A stretch of DNA of 64,000 nt from Penelope pileata (lineage: Eukaryota; Chordata; Aves; Galliformes; Cracidae), in assembly GCA_013396635.1 (NCBI GenBank), contig WBMW01005279.1, forward strand, positions 1-64,000. Direction: 5' to 3'. Made by a program: the position numbers and the translations under genes. Shown here piece after piece: positions 1-13,250 of this stretch. The notes beneath the pieces were generated by a model. The model ran no database searches, had not been told where the DNA came from, and worked only from the letters and a program-made list of their open reading frames with translations. Positions within the stretch are counted from its first letter, which is position 1. The number at the start of each line of letters is the position of its first letter.

Positions 1-1537
1 CCCCATAAGGACCAGTGCCCGGGTTCGCAAGGCTACTTCCAGTTGCTTGTAGAAGATACCATACCAGCCTGGCCCTTACACATCTGTTTGTATCACAGAT
101 TTCTGGATTTTACAGTTATCTTACAAAATTTTCTATCCTTCTCTCATTCTTCTTTGATATATTTTTTCATTTTTGTTGCTTTTACCTAATAGCAATATAA
201 GTCTGCCATAGATGAAAAACAGTTACAAAATTTAATACTATGAAAGTTCTAGTTACAGAAAATAATTTTGATATGACACTAACCTGGCAAAGATCAAAAT
301 TACGAAGTAGATATTTCATGATTATGTACTAAATCAGAAAATAAACAGATTAATATTTTAGTATTCTGGTCATTTCTCATTTGCTTGTTCTGTAGTTCAT
401 ATATTGATCTTTTTTTTTTCTCACACTCATAAGTAATGTTGAATATTGACAGTGGAATATTTCCAGAGGCAGGAATGAAGACTTGCTACTGATAAATGCA
501 AACTTTAGGTGAGATCCACAGAAACTAATTTAACTGAGTAATGCGCTAAAAGAGTCAACACTAGATCTCTGGGTCCCCACACAATCAGTGAGAAGCATCA
601 GTTGCTTCCAAAGTGCAACCCAAAAAGATGAATATGCACTGAAAAGGCTGACCTAGCATTAATCAATAAAGAAAGGCCAGGTTCAGGTCTACCTATATCA
701 ATACTGTTGCTTCTGGAACTTAAAGGTTTGTTTTTTTGAAAGCTTTTGATGCTTTAAGAATATGTTGATCTCCTTGAAACATACTGCCAAAGTCATTCTC
801 TGCAAGTAAGCATGCCGAACAAGGCCTAAGTATGATTTTCAGAGGGTATCACTTCTGTGGTACCCAGTTGTCACTTAATGAAGGCCTGATTCTAGGCTCT
901 CAGTTTGAAAGGAATAAAACCATTTTTTTCCAGAGTGTTCCCTAAATAATATATTAAGTAATGTGAACTATTGAGTGCATTTATCACGAGAACAGAAGAG
1001 AAATACACAGGCAGAGATTGAAATCTTTTAAAAACTCAAAATAGGGAAGAACTGAGATCTGCTCTGGTTTCTTTAATTTGTACAGTCAGTGTATATTGAG
1101 ATGTATATGAGAATGTCTGTCAAAGGAGGGAGAAATCCTGGCATAGATCACTTTGAGTTTAAGAAGACAAGACCAGATCTCCCCCTTTCCTGGGTGATTA
1201 CTGTAATCTCCATACAATAATACAAAACTAATTCATTTACCTATTTTCTTGTAAGACTTGTTCATACCCCTCTCCACTACCCTAATCCCTTTCCCAAACA
1301 TTACTGAAGCTATGCTTTGTACTAGTCTCAGTGATGTTGGTTTGTGTTAGAAAGAACTCAATGCTTCTGCACACAGGCAGAGACATGGAACAAGACAAAA
1401 ATAATACAATTTTAGTTGCTGAAATATAGATTTTCTTAATTTACATGAATTCAGTGTCCTAAAACTTGGCTATCTCCCTGGTTAGGCAAATAATAATATC
1501 TCATTTAGATTCTAAGGATCTAAATTGTGAGGTCGTA
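1..1537. other. Unique AT-rich DNA, no gene seen
   Basis: I see no repeat family, splice-bounded exon or RNA gene here. The only open frame is a 61-codon one near the left edge, with hydrophobic, low-complexity composition, which I take as chance. Confidence 0.5.
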
Positions 1538-2357
1538 TGAACATATGGTGGTTGATACACCAGAAGGTTGTGCTGCCATTCAGACAAACCAAAGGCTGGA
1601 GAAATGGGCCAGCAGGAACCTCATGACATTCAACAAAGGAAAATGTGAAACCCTATACCTGTGAAGGAACCACGCTATGAACTTTAAAAGGCCTGGAAAG
1701 CAGCTTAGTAGAGAAGAAATGGGGGGTCCTGGTGGACAAGTAGGCCACAAGTAGACCACAAGTAGCCAGTAATGTGCCCTTGCAGCAAAGAAGGCCAACA
1801 GCCTCCTGATTTGCATTAGGTAGAGCTTTGACAACAGGTCAAGGGAGGTGATCCTTCCCTTCTGCTCAGGCCTGGTGAGGAACATACCGATGCTGTGTCC
1901 AGTGCTGAAACAGTAGAGGAGACCATCCAGTGAAAGGCCATAAAGATGAATCACAATCTGTAGAATTTAACTTATGAGGAGAGAGAGCTGGGACTGTTCA
2001 GCCTGGAGAAGAAACTGCTCAAGGTGGATCTTGCCTGCGTATATAAACACATGACAGTGTGGGGAGGGAGATGAAGATGGTAAGCAGACTCTTCTCAGCA
2101 GTGCCCAATGATGGAAGAGGCAATAGGCAGAAATTAGAAAATATAATACTCTGAATACAAGAATCACTTTTTACAATGTGATAGTCTTAAAACACTAGAA
2201 CAGGTTGTTCGCAGAGGTTGTGAGGTCTCCATCTGTGTTGATACTCAAAACCTGACTGGGCATGGTCTGGAACAACCTGCTGTAGCTTATTCTGCTTGAG
2301 CAAGCAGGTTGGACCAGATAATCTCAGGAGATTCCTTGCAACACAAATGATTCTGTT
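1538..2357 (+). mobile_element. CR1 LINE fragment, 5'-truncated, old
   Basis: The text follows the C-terminal third of CR1 ORF2 in order: the segment just after the RT active site (GTTGATACACCAGAAGG), AACCTCATGACATTCAACAA, the AGCCAG...AATGTGCCCTTGCAGC block, then GAACAGGTTGTTCGCAGAGG. It ends at CTTGAGCAAGCAGGTTGGAC...ATGATTCTGT, the CR1 3' end. It is 5'-truncated downstream of the catalytic motif and full of stops and small indels, so it is dead. It belongs to the same broad subfamily type as the copy at 28.1-29.2 kb. CR1 moves by target-primed reverse transcription, which explains the 5' truncation. Confidence 0.85.
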
Positions 2358-5235
2358 ATTCCAAAGTTATTTTGTAATTCCACTGCATCTACCATTAACT
2401 GAATATTTTATAAATATCAATAATTTAGAATATCAGCACTGATTTTAAAGAAGGAGAAACTGAAACTTTCTGGAGAGCTTGAACCCATGTACACTAGAGC
2501 AGAGATTAAATTAATTCTTTTTTATTCCTGGCACAGTGGTACTAACTAAACTCAGGTTCAGAATGTTCATTTTGTAAGTACAGGTCTATAAAATCCTGAT
2601 ATATTGCGTTAATAAAAGTAAGAAAAAAAAATTTGAATTTACTTTGTGCACAGTGCAGTTGTCTCTTTTTAAATAAACAATTTTTTAAAGATTTCTTCCC
2701 AAATTCAGAAGTAGCTATTCCTTTTGACTTAAATGGACATTCATTAAATACCAAGTAGCGTACATTATGGAAATGTTTTGTAGAGCTTATATACGAAAAA
2801 TGATAAATGGAATTCTTAGAAAATGAACTTTATTATTGTTTTGGGATTCCAAGAATTGGTACAAAACATCCAATATGTAGTTCTTTAAGAAATTCAATGA
2901 TCTATGCATAGCTGTTTCGATAGTCTGATTCATTTTCTTTATGGTTTGTTCCTAATTAACATCTTGAGTAATTTTACATGTTGGATAGCACTCTGGACAT
3001 TTTTTTCTTGTTTAAATCAGTGATTCTTTTAACATATTATTTGTGGTCCCTGGTCTTTTCTCTCAGTTTATCACACATGACTAAGAAAAAGATCATGCAC
3101 ACTCTTTGACAAGACACGTACATTTTCTAAAGTTGCTTTTTTTCCCACCTCTTTTGAAACTTGTTAAGGACCTACACTAAAAGCACTGGCTTACATAATT
3201 GCTGTGACAGTGTTTATCTTGAGTCTGATATTGGAAACACTGGTCTGGTTCCTGCACAACAGCCTAACACCTGGATAAGTTCAAATATGTAAATATTCCC
3301 ACCAGGAAGTGATTACATTACGTGTTAAAAAAGGTCAACCTGTTTTCTGATGAATTCTTTTATGATAACATGTAAGTTATCTGTTACCTACTCCATGATA
3401 TGGTACAACATCTGTGATAAAAGATGTATCTACAGTATGCTGCTTGACTCTGTTTTACTAAAATATGAGGTAGCCCGACGCTTGATATTTCCAGATCTTA
3501 GCTTTACATGTATATATTGCTGTTTGCAGAACTGAGAAAACAATTTTGAGCTTTATATGTTGAATGCCTCATATTTGACTGGAGAATATATTTATAATGC
3601 TATTACCATACACAATAAAAATTAAAATAGTTTTGTTGAATCATCCCCTCCTATTTGTAAACCATCCATATAAAAGATAGTATTTTTTTTTTTTAACAGA
3701 AATATTCTGACTGAAAGGGAACTGTTAATCTGTAGAATCTAGAAAGTCTCAGAAGGACAGAAATGTCAGGAAAAAAACCTTCTTAGTTGTAAGTCCCTTC
3801 CAAATACTGTTGAGACAGGAGATGATAGAAATCTCTTGTTATACTTCATGTTTAGTGACATGTCTTTTTCTTTCCTTTTTCAAACTGTATTACTTAGAAA
3901 TTGGGAGATCTTGGAATCAGAGACTACAGTGAGCCAAAAGTCTGCATCTAGGATGACTGATGTCATAAAATGGGCCTTTGAATCTTTGTGCAGCACTGAA
4001 GCATTAAAATAGAAGCTGCAAAATAATGTTATTCCAAACTGATACACAGAACAGCGGTTTTTGATGCTTTTATTTAAACAAGTCTATACTGGTTTAATTT
4101 CATAATGGTTTAAGAGGATGTGTCAAACAGAAGGAAATATATTCTGCAGTGGAAAACACCATTGTTATAATTGTTTGGAATCCCAGCAATCCACATCAGT
4201 TTCATTAATAAACATGATGTCAAATAAACAATAGATGAATTAATTTAATGAATGCTGTCATGAGTTGACATTTAGAAACAGATTGACATGAATTATTATT
4301 ACTCTTGTAGCAATTGTTCTTTCATATTTTGATAGCAAGTAAAAGGCACAGGCCAGATATGCTGAACACTTGAAAGTGTAAGGGATTGAGTAACTCCCTC
4401 AAAATATTTACAGCCTGCTCTTGTATTCTCAAAAGTAGAGAGGATTTAACTCACAAGACTGATTGAAAACTGGACTTCAAATGGATGAGATATTGAACCA
4501 GACAAATCAGCATATGAGACTTAATTTGCAGAACTATTGTGGAACTGTAGTTCTTAGAACTGAGAATTCACCAGGTTGCGCAATTGCCTGATGAGTATGC
4601 TTGAACGGCTTTGAACATCCATTTTAGTGAATGTGGTTGCAGTGATATACATCAGAGAAAAAATTGTTTTGCTTTCTCAAAGGCATGCATTTAAGTGATT
4701 TTCAAATATTTCTGAAAGTGTGAGACATGGAGTTCTACTCCAAGAGCAGATGTCTATTACTCTAGGTGATCAATACACAAGTCTTGAAAGCATCAGCCTA
4801 GCAGATTTCAGTTGTACAGGCATTTCTGCTCTTCAGCATTTCTGGAATGAGAAGGGCAACAGGGCAGAAATTAGTATGACGAAGATACACTCTGCATGCT
4901 GGCCAGGCAGCTCATCTTGAATGTAAAGAAAATCCTGGAGAGATGAGAAACGTATGGATGAACTTGATGAAAATCACATTTAACCTAATACTCCGCGCCT
5001 CATATGGGATATGCTAAAACAGGATGCAATGGAGCGTTTACAATTACTTCTGTATACTTCACACAATGAAAAAAATAGCTTCCAGAGGGACATAGGTTTC
5101 TGTTGAATTGTGTATCACTGTGACATAAAAAAAGGAAAGTATGATACAGAGTATGAATTTTAGTTATTCTGTAATACTCAATAAACAATAGTTTCATCTT
5201 TCAAAGATGAACCACAAGAACCACAAGGTCACAAG
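2358..5235. other. Unique AT-rich DNA, no gene seen
   Basis: No repeat or exon is recognised. About 4140-4345 has TAAT-rich, homeobox-site-like words (for example AATTAATTTAATGAATGC) and little low-complexity sequence, as a conserved non-coding element might. This is an impression only. Confidence 0.4.
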
Positions 5236-6226
5236 AACCACAGAATCATAGAACCATTTGACCTTGAATGTCTCCAGGGATGAGGCATTCACCACCTCTC
5301 TGGGCAATCTGTTCCAGTGCTTCACCACCCTTATTGTAAAAAACTTTTTTCTTATATCCTATCTAAATCTCCACTGTTTAAGTTTGAAACCATTCCCCTT
5401 TTTCCTGACACAGTAGACCTTGCTCCAGAGTTTGTACCCTTCCTTCTTATAACCTTCCTTTAGATACTGAAAGGTTGCTGTCAGGTCTCCCTGGAGCCTT
5501 CTGTTCTCTAGGCTGAACAGACCCAGCTCTCTCAGCCAGTTCTCATAGGAGAGGTGTTCCATCCCTCAGATCATTTATGTGGCCCTCCTCTGGCCATGCT
5601 CCAACAGGTCCATGTCTCTCCTGTACTGAGGACTCCACATCTAGACGCAGGACTCCAGATGAGATCTCACCAGTGCAGAGTAGAGGGGCAGGATCACCTC
5701 CGTCAACCTGCTGGCCTTGCCTCCTTTGAAGCTCGGGATATGGTTGGCTTTCTGGGCTTTCTGGGCTGTGAGGGCACATTGCTAGCTCATGTGCAGCTTA
5801 CCATCCATCTGCACCCCAAGGTCTTTTCAACAGAGCTGTTCTTAATCCTTCCATCTCCCACCTGCTTATATTGATGGGGGAAATGCGGGAGTGGGGAGAG
5901 GAGGTTGCCGCAACGCAGGTACAAGACCTTGCACTTGGTTTTGCAGAACCTTATGAGATTCTCCTGGGCCCATTGTGTGAGACTGCCTAGGTCCCTCTGG
6001 ATGGTATCCCATCCCTCAGGCATGTCAACCGTACCACTCTGCTTGGCGTCATCCACAGACTTGCTGAGGATGCCTTCAATCCCACTGTCAATGACATTGA
6101 TAAAGATATTTAAAAGCATTAGTCCCAGTACCGACTCCTGAGAGACACCACTCATCACTGGTCTCCATCTGGACATTGAGCCATTGACCGTCACTTTCTG
6201 GGTATGATCTTGCCACCAGTTCCTCT
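5236..6226 (-). mobile_element. CR1 LINE, RT core to 3' tail, degenerate
   Basis: On the minus strand it reads from CR1 RT domain motifs to the tail. CAGAATCATAGAACCAT at the left edge is the complement of the terminal repeat. The segment just inside the tail is missing, because the tail jumps straight to GACCTTGAATGTCTCCAGGG. In the RT frame (5787-6287, minus) the usual FADD catalytic box appears as SVDD: both aspartates remain, but the preceding Phe and Ala are replaced. Several frameshifts separate RT from the C-terminal part. The 5' junction coincides with a perfect hairpin at 6209-6235. Confidence 0.9.
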
Positions 6227-6235
6227 GGTGGCAAG
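6209..6235. repeat. Perfect 11-bp inverted repeat at the CR1 5' junction
   Basis: CTTGCCACCAG at 6209-6219 is followed by a 5-base loop (TTCCT) and CTGGTGGCAAG at 6225-6235, an exact complement. It lies where recognisable CR1 sequence stops, so the far arm may be a snap-back copy made when reverse transcription or end-joining finished. A chance palindrome cannot be excluded. Confidence 0.7.
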
Positions 6236-7259
6236 AACAAAAAGAAGAACAGAGATTTTGTTGAAAGCATGTGGTTAAAAATATCACTTGAAAAAAACTG
6301 GCCTAGAAATGAGAACATTGCTATGAATACCAGCCAAAAAAAAAGCATGGCTAATCTTCTTTACATTATTTTCATTTCACTGCTGAATTATTAAACAGCA
6401 ATTTTTCTACTGCTTTGAACTCTGAAATAGCATTTTCTGCAATACTTATGCTCTCTGGTACACTGCATCAATCAAATCTGGTTGCCACAGATTTCAAATA
6501 GCTTATTGGAAAAACATGGCGATTTAACATGCTGCCTGTACTGAACCACTTGACAAAACTGTAATATAGTGAGAATGTTTCCATTAAAATAATTGTCCAT
6601 TACTGGCTTCCTAATAGAGTTTTGGTTAATTGACAATTATTTACATGTGAAATATTAGGGCAGTTTAAACCAGTCCTTAACCCTCCCTTGTTTTTCATTT
6701 GCTTTTTAGTATGTACATATGTATGAAATGAAAAGTGTGGGTACTGTTCTATGAGGGATTTTAATGATGTCTCTGTTCAGTCCTTCTGCATTGTATGATT
6801 AGTAGAAGATGTTGGGCTGTATTTCTTCTCCATGCAGATGTCAGTGTCTTTGCAATCAAAATCTTCCTTTCTAGGTTTAGAAAAAAATTCCCCTGTAGGT
6901 AAGCTACTTGGTATTTATTTCCTGGGAAAAAGTTTTGGTTTTTAATACTGTATCGTTGTGGAGAAATGATTGCTAAAAGTTTAAATGTACTTCCATTAAT
7001 ATGGTTTTCCTACAATATGTTGAAAAAGTGATTTCTCCTGCCATTAAATAGGAAATAGTTTAGATTATGCATTATGTGAAAATCACAGTTAAAATAAGAA
7101 CAAATGGAGAAAATAGGTTTGGACATCTAGAAATCCAACATCAAATCAGAACTAAAACTCTGTGTTCAGAAGCAATGCAGTTCAGCTGGAGAGGAATGTA
7201 AAACAAAGCACAACTAAACAAAACAGCAACAAAAAAATCTGACTGCTGTTTTCTGGGAC
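6236..7259. other. Unique AT-rich DNA, no gene seen
   Basis: No repeat, exon or RNA gene is recognised. Confidence 0.45.
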
Positions 7260-7695
7260 TAAATCTGGTGGCTGAAGTGAAGCTGACAACCAGGCTGGAC
7301 GTCTCGTACGTGCATTGCTATTTCAGCATGCCTGCTCTTTGAATCAGGTGAACTGAAAGCTATGGGCAAAACAGAATGTTGGCAGGAAAAAAGGCGTTGA
7401 GAGTGCTGTTGTGAGGATGGCTAGATGACACCGAACCTGATGCCTGAGAACAAGGCGGGGGTGGTGAGGGCAGGAGCTTGCACAGCCTTAAACTCACTCT
7501 GAGCCTGAGCGTGGATGGACGGAGGGGTCAGAGGGTGATGGGAAAGGAAGTCAGGTGGCTGCAGGCTGAGCAGGTGCTTCTGAAACCCCTGGCAATCTAC
7601 CACCACAATTGCTGTTTTGCCAGCAGGACATGTGATGCCTCTGCTGGGCAGAAAGGTGCACAACAGAGCTGCCAGGTGAATGAGGCATGTATTCT
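7260..7695. other. GC-rich block in AT-rich surroundings
   Basis: This stretch is clearly richer in G+C than either flank and holds several CpGs (GACGTCTCGTACGTG, GGCGTTG, CACCGAAC, GGCGGGGG, GAGCGTGG, GACGGAGG). ORFs of 75-80 codons exist on both strands, but neither is bounded by splice sites or looks like a known family. It may be a regulatory island, an exon of a non-coding RNA, or an old GC-rich repeat I do not recognise. Confidence 0.35.
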
Positions 7696-8258
7696 ATTTT
7701 TATAGATAAAACATGATAATTTTGACTAGCTGTGAAGAGAGTTTAAGTTAATGTTAGAAATATGTAAAAGAAAACACTTTTGCAAATCTTCAAAATATTT
7801 TTATTTTGCACAGGAAACAAATTTGCAAGTTTGTTGAAGGAAAAGCATACAGTTTTCCTATACCAACATCCACACAAAGGAGTGAAAATGAGAGACTCAA
7901 TCTTTTTAAAAATAGAGTGTACAAAATTAATCTTCTAATTCCTCACTAATACTAACACGAGTTAGGTTAAACAGCACCAGAAAACAGACCTCTAAGCAAA
8001 ACCTCAGGCAGCTAGCTTTGGAAATCTTGGCTTAAGAACAGCATAACATATGCATTCATCCACCGTTAGTTATTCCGGCTTACTGAATTGGCTTGACAGA
8101 GCAAAAGATTCCTGCATTGTCAGCACTTGAATTTGGAGGTGGCACAGCCAGAGATGTGGTTACATGTAGATAGCAAGCAAAAAGGCACAGTGCTTCAAAA
8201 CCTGTTTGTTCTGTTTCATGAAAAAAAATTTGCACACTTTTACTTGATTAATGATAAT
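7696..8258. other. Unique AT-rich DNA, no gene seen
   Basis: Nothing recognised. Confidence 0.45.
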
Positions 8259-8477
8259 CATAGAATCATGGAATTGTTCAGTAGGAAGGGACCTTTAAAG
8301 GTCATCTAGCCCAACTCCCCTGAAATGAACAGGGACATCTATAGCTAGATCAGGTTGTTCTGAGCCTGGTCCAACCCGACCTTGAATGGCCCAAGGAATG
8401 GGGCTTCCACCACCTCTCTGGGCAACCTGTTCCAGCACACTTATTGTAAAAAACTTTTTCCTTATATGCAGTCTAAA
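8259..8477 (-). mobile_element. CR1 LINE 3' end, about 220 bp
   Basis: It starts with the tail complement ATCATAGAATCATGGAAT, then the CR1 3'-UTR words GGAAGGGACCTTTAAAGG, and runs through GGGCAACCTGTTCCAGCACA to GCAGTCTAAA, where it is cut off. Only the last codons of ORF2 and the 3' UTR remain. Confidence 0.9.
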
Positions 8478-8880
8478 GTAATCAGTCAACTGAACTATTT
8501 TATCTGACTGTACTTTGTTTTGACAACTGTATAAATACTAAGTTGTGTAGAACATTAGTTGGTTTTGGACTTGATTCTAAAAGTTTGAATTTCATGTCCA
8601 ATGATTCATCAGTATTTTCATGAAGACATTATCTATTATATTTACAACATAGAAGAAGTTAGTTACAGTGATATGGTTTTGTGAGCTTTTTTCAGATTTA
8701 ATTTTTCAAAAATATTGAAAAAAGGTATAGTCAATATCACACTGGAAATTTAAAATATACTGTATATTAAAAAGTAGAGCTCTTCATTGAACAAGGCTGG
8801 TCAGATCCCTTTGAAAGAGTTTTTAGTGCAGTGTGATCTTTCGGACTTCGCATTTTCCTTTCCTTGCTTTCCCTTGCCTG

Positions 8881-8932
8881 TCCCTTTCTCTCGCCCTTCT
8901 TTTTCTTCTTCTTCTTTCTTTTTTTTTCTCTA
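8881..8932. repeat. Pyrimidine (CT/TTC) low-complexity tract
   Basis: Almost pure C+T, including TTCTTCTTCTTCTTTC. Its complement explains the Arg/Lys-rich minus-strand ORF here. Confidence 0.8.
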
Positions 8933-11028
8933 AAAATGTATCAAATATTTTATTTAGTAATGCTAGTTCACATTCAGTTTCCACTTGGTTTGCATTTATA
9001 AACACTTTGATTAAAAAAAAAAAGGCTGAAATTTTCTTTAAAATTTTATTTCTGTACAATGTCTTTCATTCATTTTTACTGTATTAAGCAGTGGTTGGTC
9101 TAAGAGCCAGTGCTAATGGGTTACTTGAGACATCACATCTCCTGTCAACTACAGTTTTCTCTACGTGAGGCAGATCACGTCTAACCCATATATAAAATTG
9201 AGAGAATACTTTTCAATTCCATAGTTCTTGAAAGAAAAATTGATAGCACTAGGAAACTCATGTACTGTATGTTGAGAGCACCTTAGGAAAATTTTTAGTG
9301 TTTGTTATGGAGTCCTATCTGGTTACAACAAATTTACCTGGTGGATAGTAGACACCTTGCAAGGTACTTTAAATGTTGACAGTGTGTACTCTGTAGATGT
9401 ACATATGAATAACTTAAAAGTTAATCATTTTAACTGTATGACTAAGCAATTAGGAGGAACATTGTTAATATAAATTCTTCTTACAAAACAGTAGGGTGGG
9501 GAAGTTAGTTAGGAATGAAAGAAACAAGACTTAAGATAAAGAAAACTAAATAAAGAAGCATTAGTGATAGAAGAAATCCTAAAGATTATCAGATTATTGG
9601 GACACAGTAGAAAGCAAAACTAATTGACTGTGATAAATAAAAATGCTTTTAATAAATAGATATGCTAAATAGATTATAGTAGAAGGTAAGACCAGCGGAA
9701 GTAAGAAAAGAAAGTACTAGTTTATAAAAAAGAAGACTTACTGAAATGTGCAAAAGCTCAAATAAATGATAAAAGAATTCTAATGCATGAAAAGTGTCAA
9801 GAAGACTTTTTTAAAAAAAATAAAGAACGGAAACAGACTGAGAAGTAAACAATAATAAAAAAAGAAAGCATCTGGAGCATGAATACATCACTATACAGTG
9901 TATTTGACAAACTTTTAGTTCATATTACTACTGATATTTTCACTCCTCCTGTGGATGAAGAAATATTTTTCTGTGCTATAAAATTTTCCACGGTTTGTTT
10001 CATTTCTTTCCTTGAACTTGAAGAAGGTTGATTTTTGTAAATTAATACTGTGAAAGATGCATAGAAGGTCAGCTGAAATATTTTCAGCTACTATTATTTT
10101 TTAATTTAAAGTTTCCACAAGATCTGAAACTTCATAAGTAAAAATGAGTACAATTTCACAATACAATCTCACTTCAAAAATGAAGAAATTTTCCTTTAGA
10201 AAAGTTATGCAATGCAGATTTGAGAAATCTAATCATTTTAGTATTAGTAGTTTAGTGTCTGCCCAGCTGACAAGTTTCTGGTGAGAAAATATATTGTTAG
10301 GAAAACTCATCAAGATTGAGATTTTGTAGTTTTAGAAACAGATGGCTAATTTTCAAGAATGGCCTTTATCTCAATATATCTTTTTTTTTTTTGTACAGAA
10401 TCCAGTCCAGCAACCTCATTAGTTCTTTTGGATGCGTTGTCATAATAACTTCTGAAAATAATAATTGTTGCGAAGCACTACTGGTTCTAGGAGCTTTTTT
10501 CTTATTACACATCAGTTTCTGTAGCCAAACACATAGTCCGTCTGTCTGTGAGCAACTTAAACAACAGCGTATGTTCATAGACAAAATTCAAAGAAAATTG
10601 GAATTTATACATTAAGATTACTGCAATATCATTTCCTCTTGAATGGCAAACAAACAACGTCATTTTGGTGGAGAAAAATCACTTTCTATATTTGTTGTAA
10701 TATAGACACCAATTAAATTCTGTATTGACATCATAGCTTAAAAACAAGAAAAATATTAAAACACAAGACAAAAAACCATAATTAAAACAATAAGTTTCAC
10801 AATAATATAAATAAATATTGAGAAAAATGTACAACACAATTTCTTAAAACTCTTAAAAACATAAAATTTTAATGACTCAAGCTAAAGTGTTAAAGTAATC
10901 AGTTGAGCACAAATTAAACGTGATATGACCTTGCTAACATTAAGACTTCTTAAAATGTTATATTGAACATCTCATATCTAAGTCCTAGAAAATGGCTTGT
11001 ATTCTGCTGGTACCTCTTCTCTTTTTCT

Positions 11029-11150
11029 TCTCTGCTACTATATGAGCTGTACCCTTCTTTTCATTCCTCCCTTCTCCTTTCCTTCCCTCTTCCCTGTTTT
11101 CCTTCCTTTTGCACTCTCCCTTTGTTTCTTTCTCCTATCTTTTTTCTTTC
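11029..11150. repeat. Pyrimidine-rich low-complexity tract
   Basis: A C+T-rich stretch with repeated CCTTTCCTTCC-like words. The Phe/Leu/Ser-rich ORFs over it are low-complexity artefacts. Confidence 0.7.
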
Positions 11151-12497
11151 TGTTTTCTGAGTTTTATTTTTGCAAGTAATCTAAAAGTTACAGCTATAAA
11201 TTAACTTTTATTACTATTATTAAATACGATTCATAATGCACGACATCACTTTTCTTTTACCTTTTTTTCCTTCTTTCTAAATGGGAGAATGCTCTTGGGC
11301 TCACATGTACACCAATATTTTCCCCTTTCTACCATACACATCTGTTTTTGCTGTTCTTACTATCTCTCACAGCGGGAACATTGCACTGTCTGCTGGATGG
11401 AAATAAAAGACAAGAAAATAACAAAAACTCTCAGAAAATAAAAACAGTTATTTAGGGCTCAGTATTTCAAGTGGGTTTCTTGGAGGAGTTGGTGTTTGAG
11501 AAGTTGGAATTTTGCATTACAAAACATTCACTGAAGGAGGAGTGTTTTCCAGCCCCGTACTCAATGAGTGAGAACTGTAGTGTACCTTACCAACTCCAAC
11601 ATAGTTCATTTTCATACCCATATGAAAACACCACAAATTCAGCCTTACACAATTATTTCCCCAGTGCTTCCTCTGTGGGAATCCAGGACTCTCAATGGCT
11701 GTTTATTATGCACCAACTCTAGGAATCTGGCTGACAGAGTTTCAGATCTGTGTAGGGTAATGACTGAGCTACATGAGAGATTCAAAGAGAATTGCTTAAC
11801 ACTCTTTAAAACAAGACATATAGTTGCTGTAGGAAACAATTCTACTAATATGTCTGGAGCGAGCTCTGAACATCATTTCCCTCCACTCTTTCCATGTCAG
11901 TCCACTAGTTCAATGTCTAACACATGCTGCTTGTCCTGCTAACAATGCACAAACAAATCTGAGGCAAACTGAGATAATGGAACAAATCCAACATTTTGCA
12001 AAAATGAAAATAATGGTTTTATAATAATAAACTCAGTGATTTAGTACATTTTACAAATGCGTAAGTTACACAGAAAGAAAATGATCTTCAAATCTCAGTA
12101 CTGAAAGAATTATTTGCATTCATTTCTCCCTTCTCTAAAATAATCTTTGTTTTCTAGATTTTGTGGATTTTTTTATGTCCTGTATTTACAATTTTTTGAC
12201 TCAGGTATGGCCTTAAGACATCACAGTAACTTATCTTCTCTCAACATTTTGTTCACATATTCTCTATTTCTAGGAGTTAGCAATAATAATCTGTTTACCC
12301 TTGTTAAAACATAGTAAAATCCCTGGAATTTAAAATGATTACTCTTGCTTCAAATGCATTCTCAGCTGTACTTGTAGAAGGAAAGGAACAAATGAGAAAA
12401 GATGAATGTCCTAAACAATTTCCAGTCAGATTTTTGTTTCCCTATGGCATCTGAACAACAAAGGAGACAGAGGTGAAGCATGACAGGGAATAATCAA

Positions 12498-13250
12498 CCA
12501 CTAGATCAGGCACTAGATCAGGTTGACCATTGCCCCATCCAATCTGTTCTTGAACACCTTGAGGGATGGGGCAACCATAACTTCTCTGCAACCTCTTCCA
12601 GGACCTCATCACCCTCTGAGGGAAAAACTTTCTCCTAACATCTAATCTAAATCTCCCCTCTTTTAGTTTGAAGCCATTCCCTCTTGTCATATCACTATCA
12701 GACCATGAGAAAGTCTGTCTCACTACTGATAGAAGATCCTTTCAAGTACTGGAAGGCTGCAATGAGGTCTCTCCAGAACCTTCTCTTCTCCAGGCTGAAC
12801 AAGCCCATCTCCCTCCTCCTTTCTTCATAGTAGAGGTGCTCCAGCCCTTTGATCTTCCTCATGGCCGTTCTCTGGACATGTTCTCTGATAGCTCCACATC
12901 CTTCTTGCACAGGGGCCACCAGGCCCGGATGCAATACTCCAGATGGGGCCTTAGAAGGGCAAAGTAGAGAGGGACAATCACCTCCCTCAACCTGCTGGCC
13001 ACCATTTTTTTGATGCAGCCCAGAATACAGTTGGCCTTCTGAGCTGCAAACGCACGCTGCTGGCTCATCCCAGCTTTTCATCCAGCAGGAACCCCAAGTC
13101 CTTCTCTGCAGGGTTGCTCTCAAGGAGTTATTCTCCCAGCCTGAGAAATTGCCCCAACACAGGTGCATTCCCTTGCACTTTACCTTGTTGAACCTCATTA
13201 TGTTCACATGGGCCCATCTTTCACACTGGTCCAGGTCTCTTTGGACATAA
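12498..13250 (-). mobile_element. CR1 LINE, ORF2 C-terminal part, both ends lost
   Basis: On the minus strand it reads as CR1 ORF2 from just after the RT active site (NxMRFNKVKCKxxHL-type text) to near the end of ORF2. The 3' UTR and terminal repeats are missing. The left edge carries a small tandem copy of ACTAGATCAGGC. Two overlapping minus ORFs (12698-13207 and 12442-12723) are frameshifted pieces of the same ORF2 and not host genes. Confidence 0.85.

Larger units (their letters stand above)
8478..12497. other. Unique AT-rich DNA with pyrimidine tracts
   Basis: No gene is recognised over about 4 kb. It contains C+T-rich tracts (8881-8932 and 11029-11150) and A-rich sequence near 9750-9860. 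ORFs around 11471-11942 (83 and 124 codons, overlapping) have no recognisable motif, and I do not call them genes. Confidence 0.4.

Noticed and set aside
12698..13207. 169-codon minus ORF as a host gene
   Set aside because: It reads as CR1 ORF2 C-terminal text and is frameshifted relative to its neighbours.
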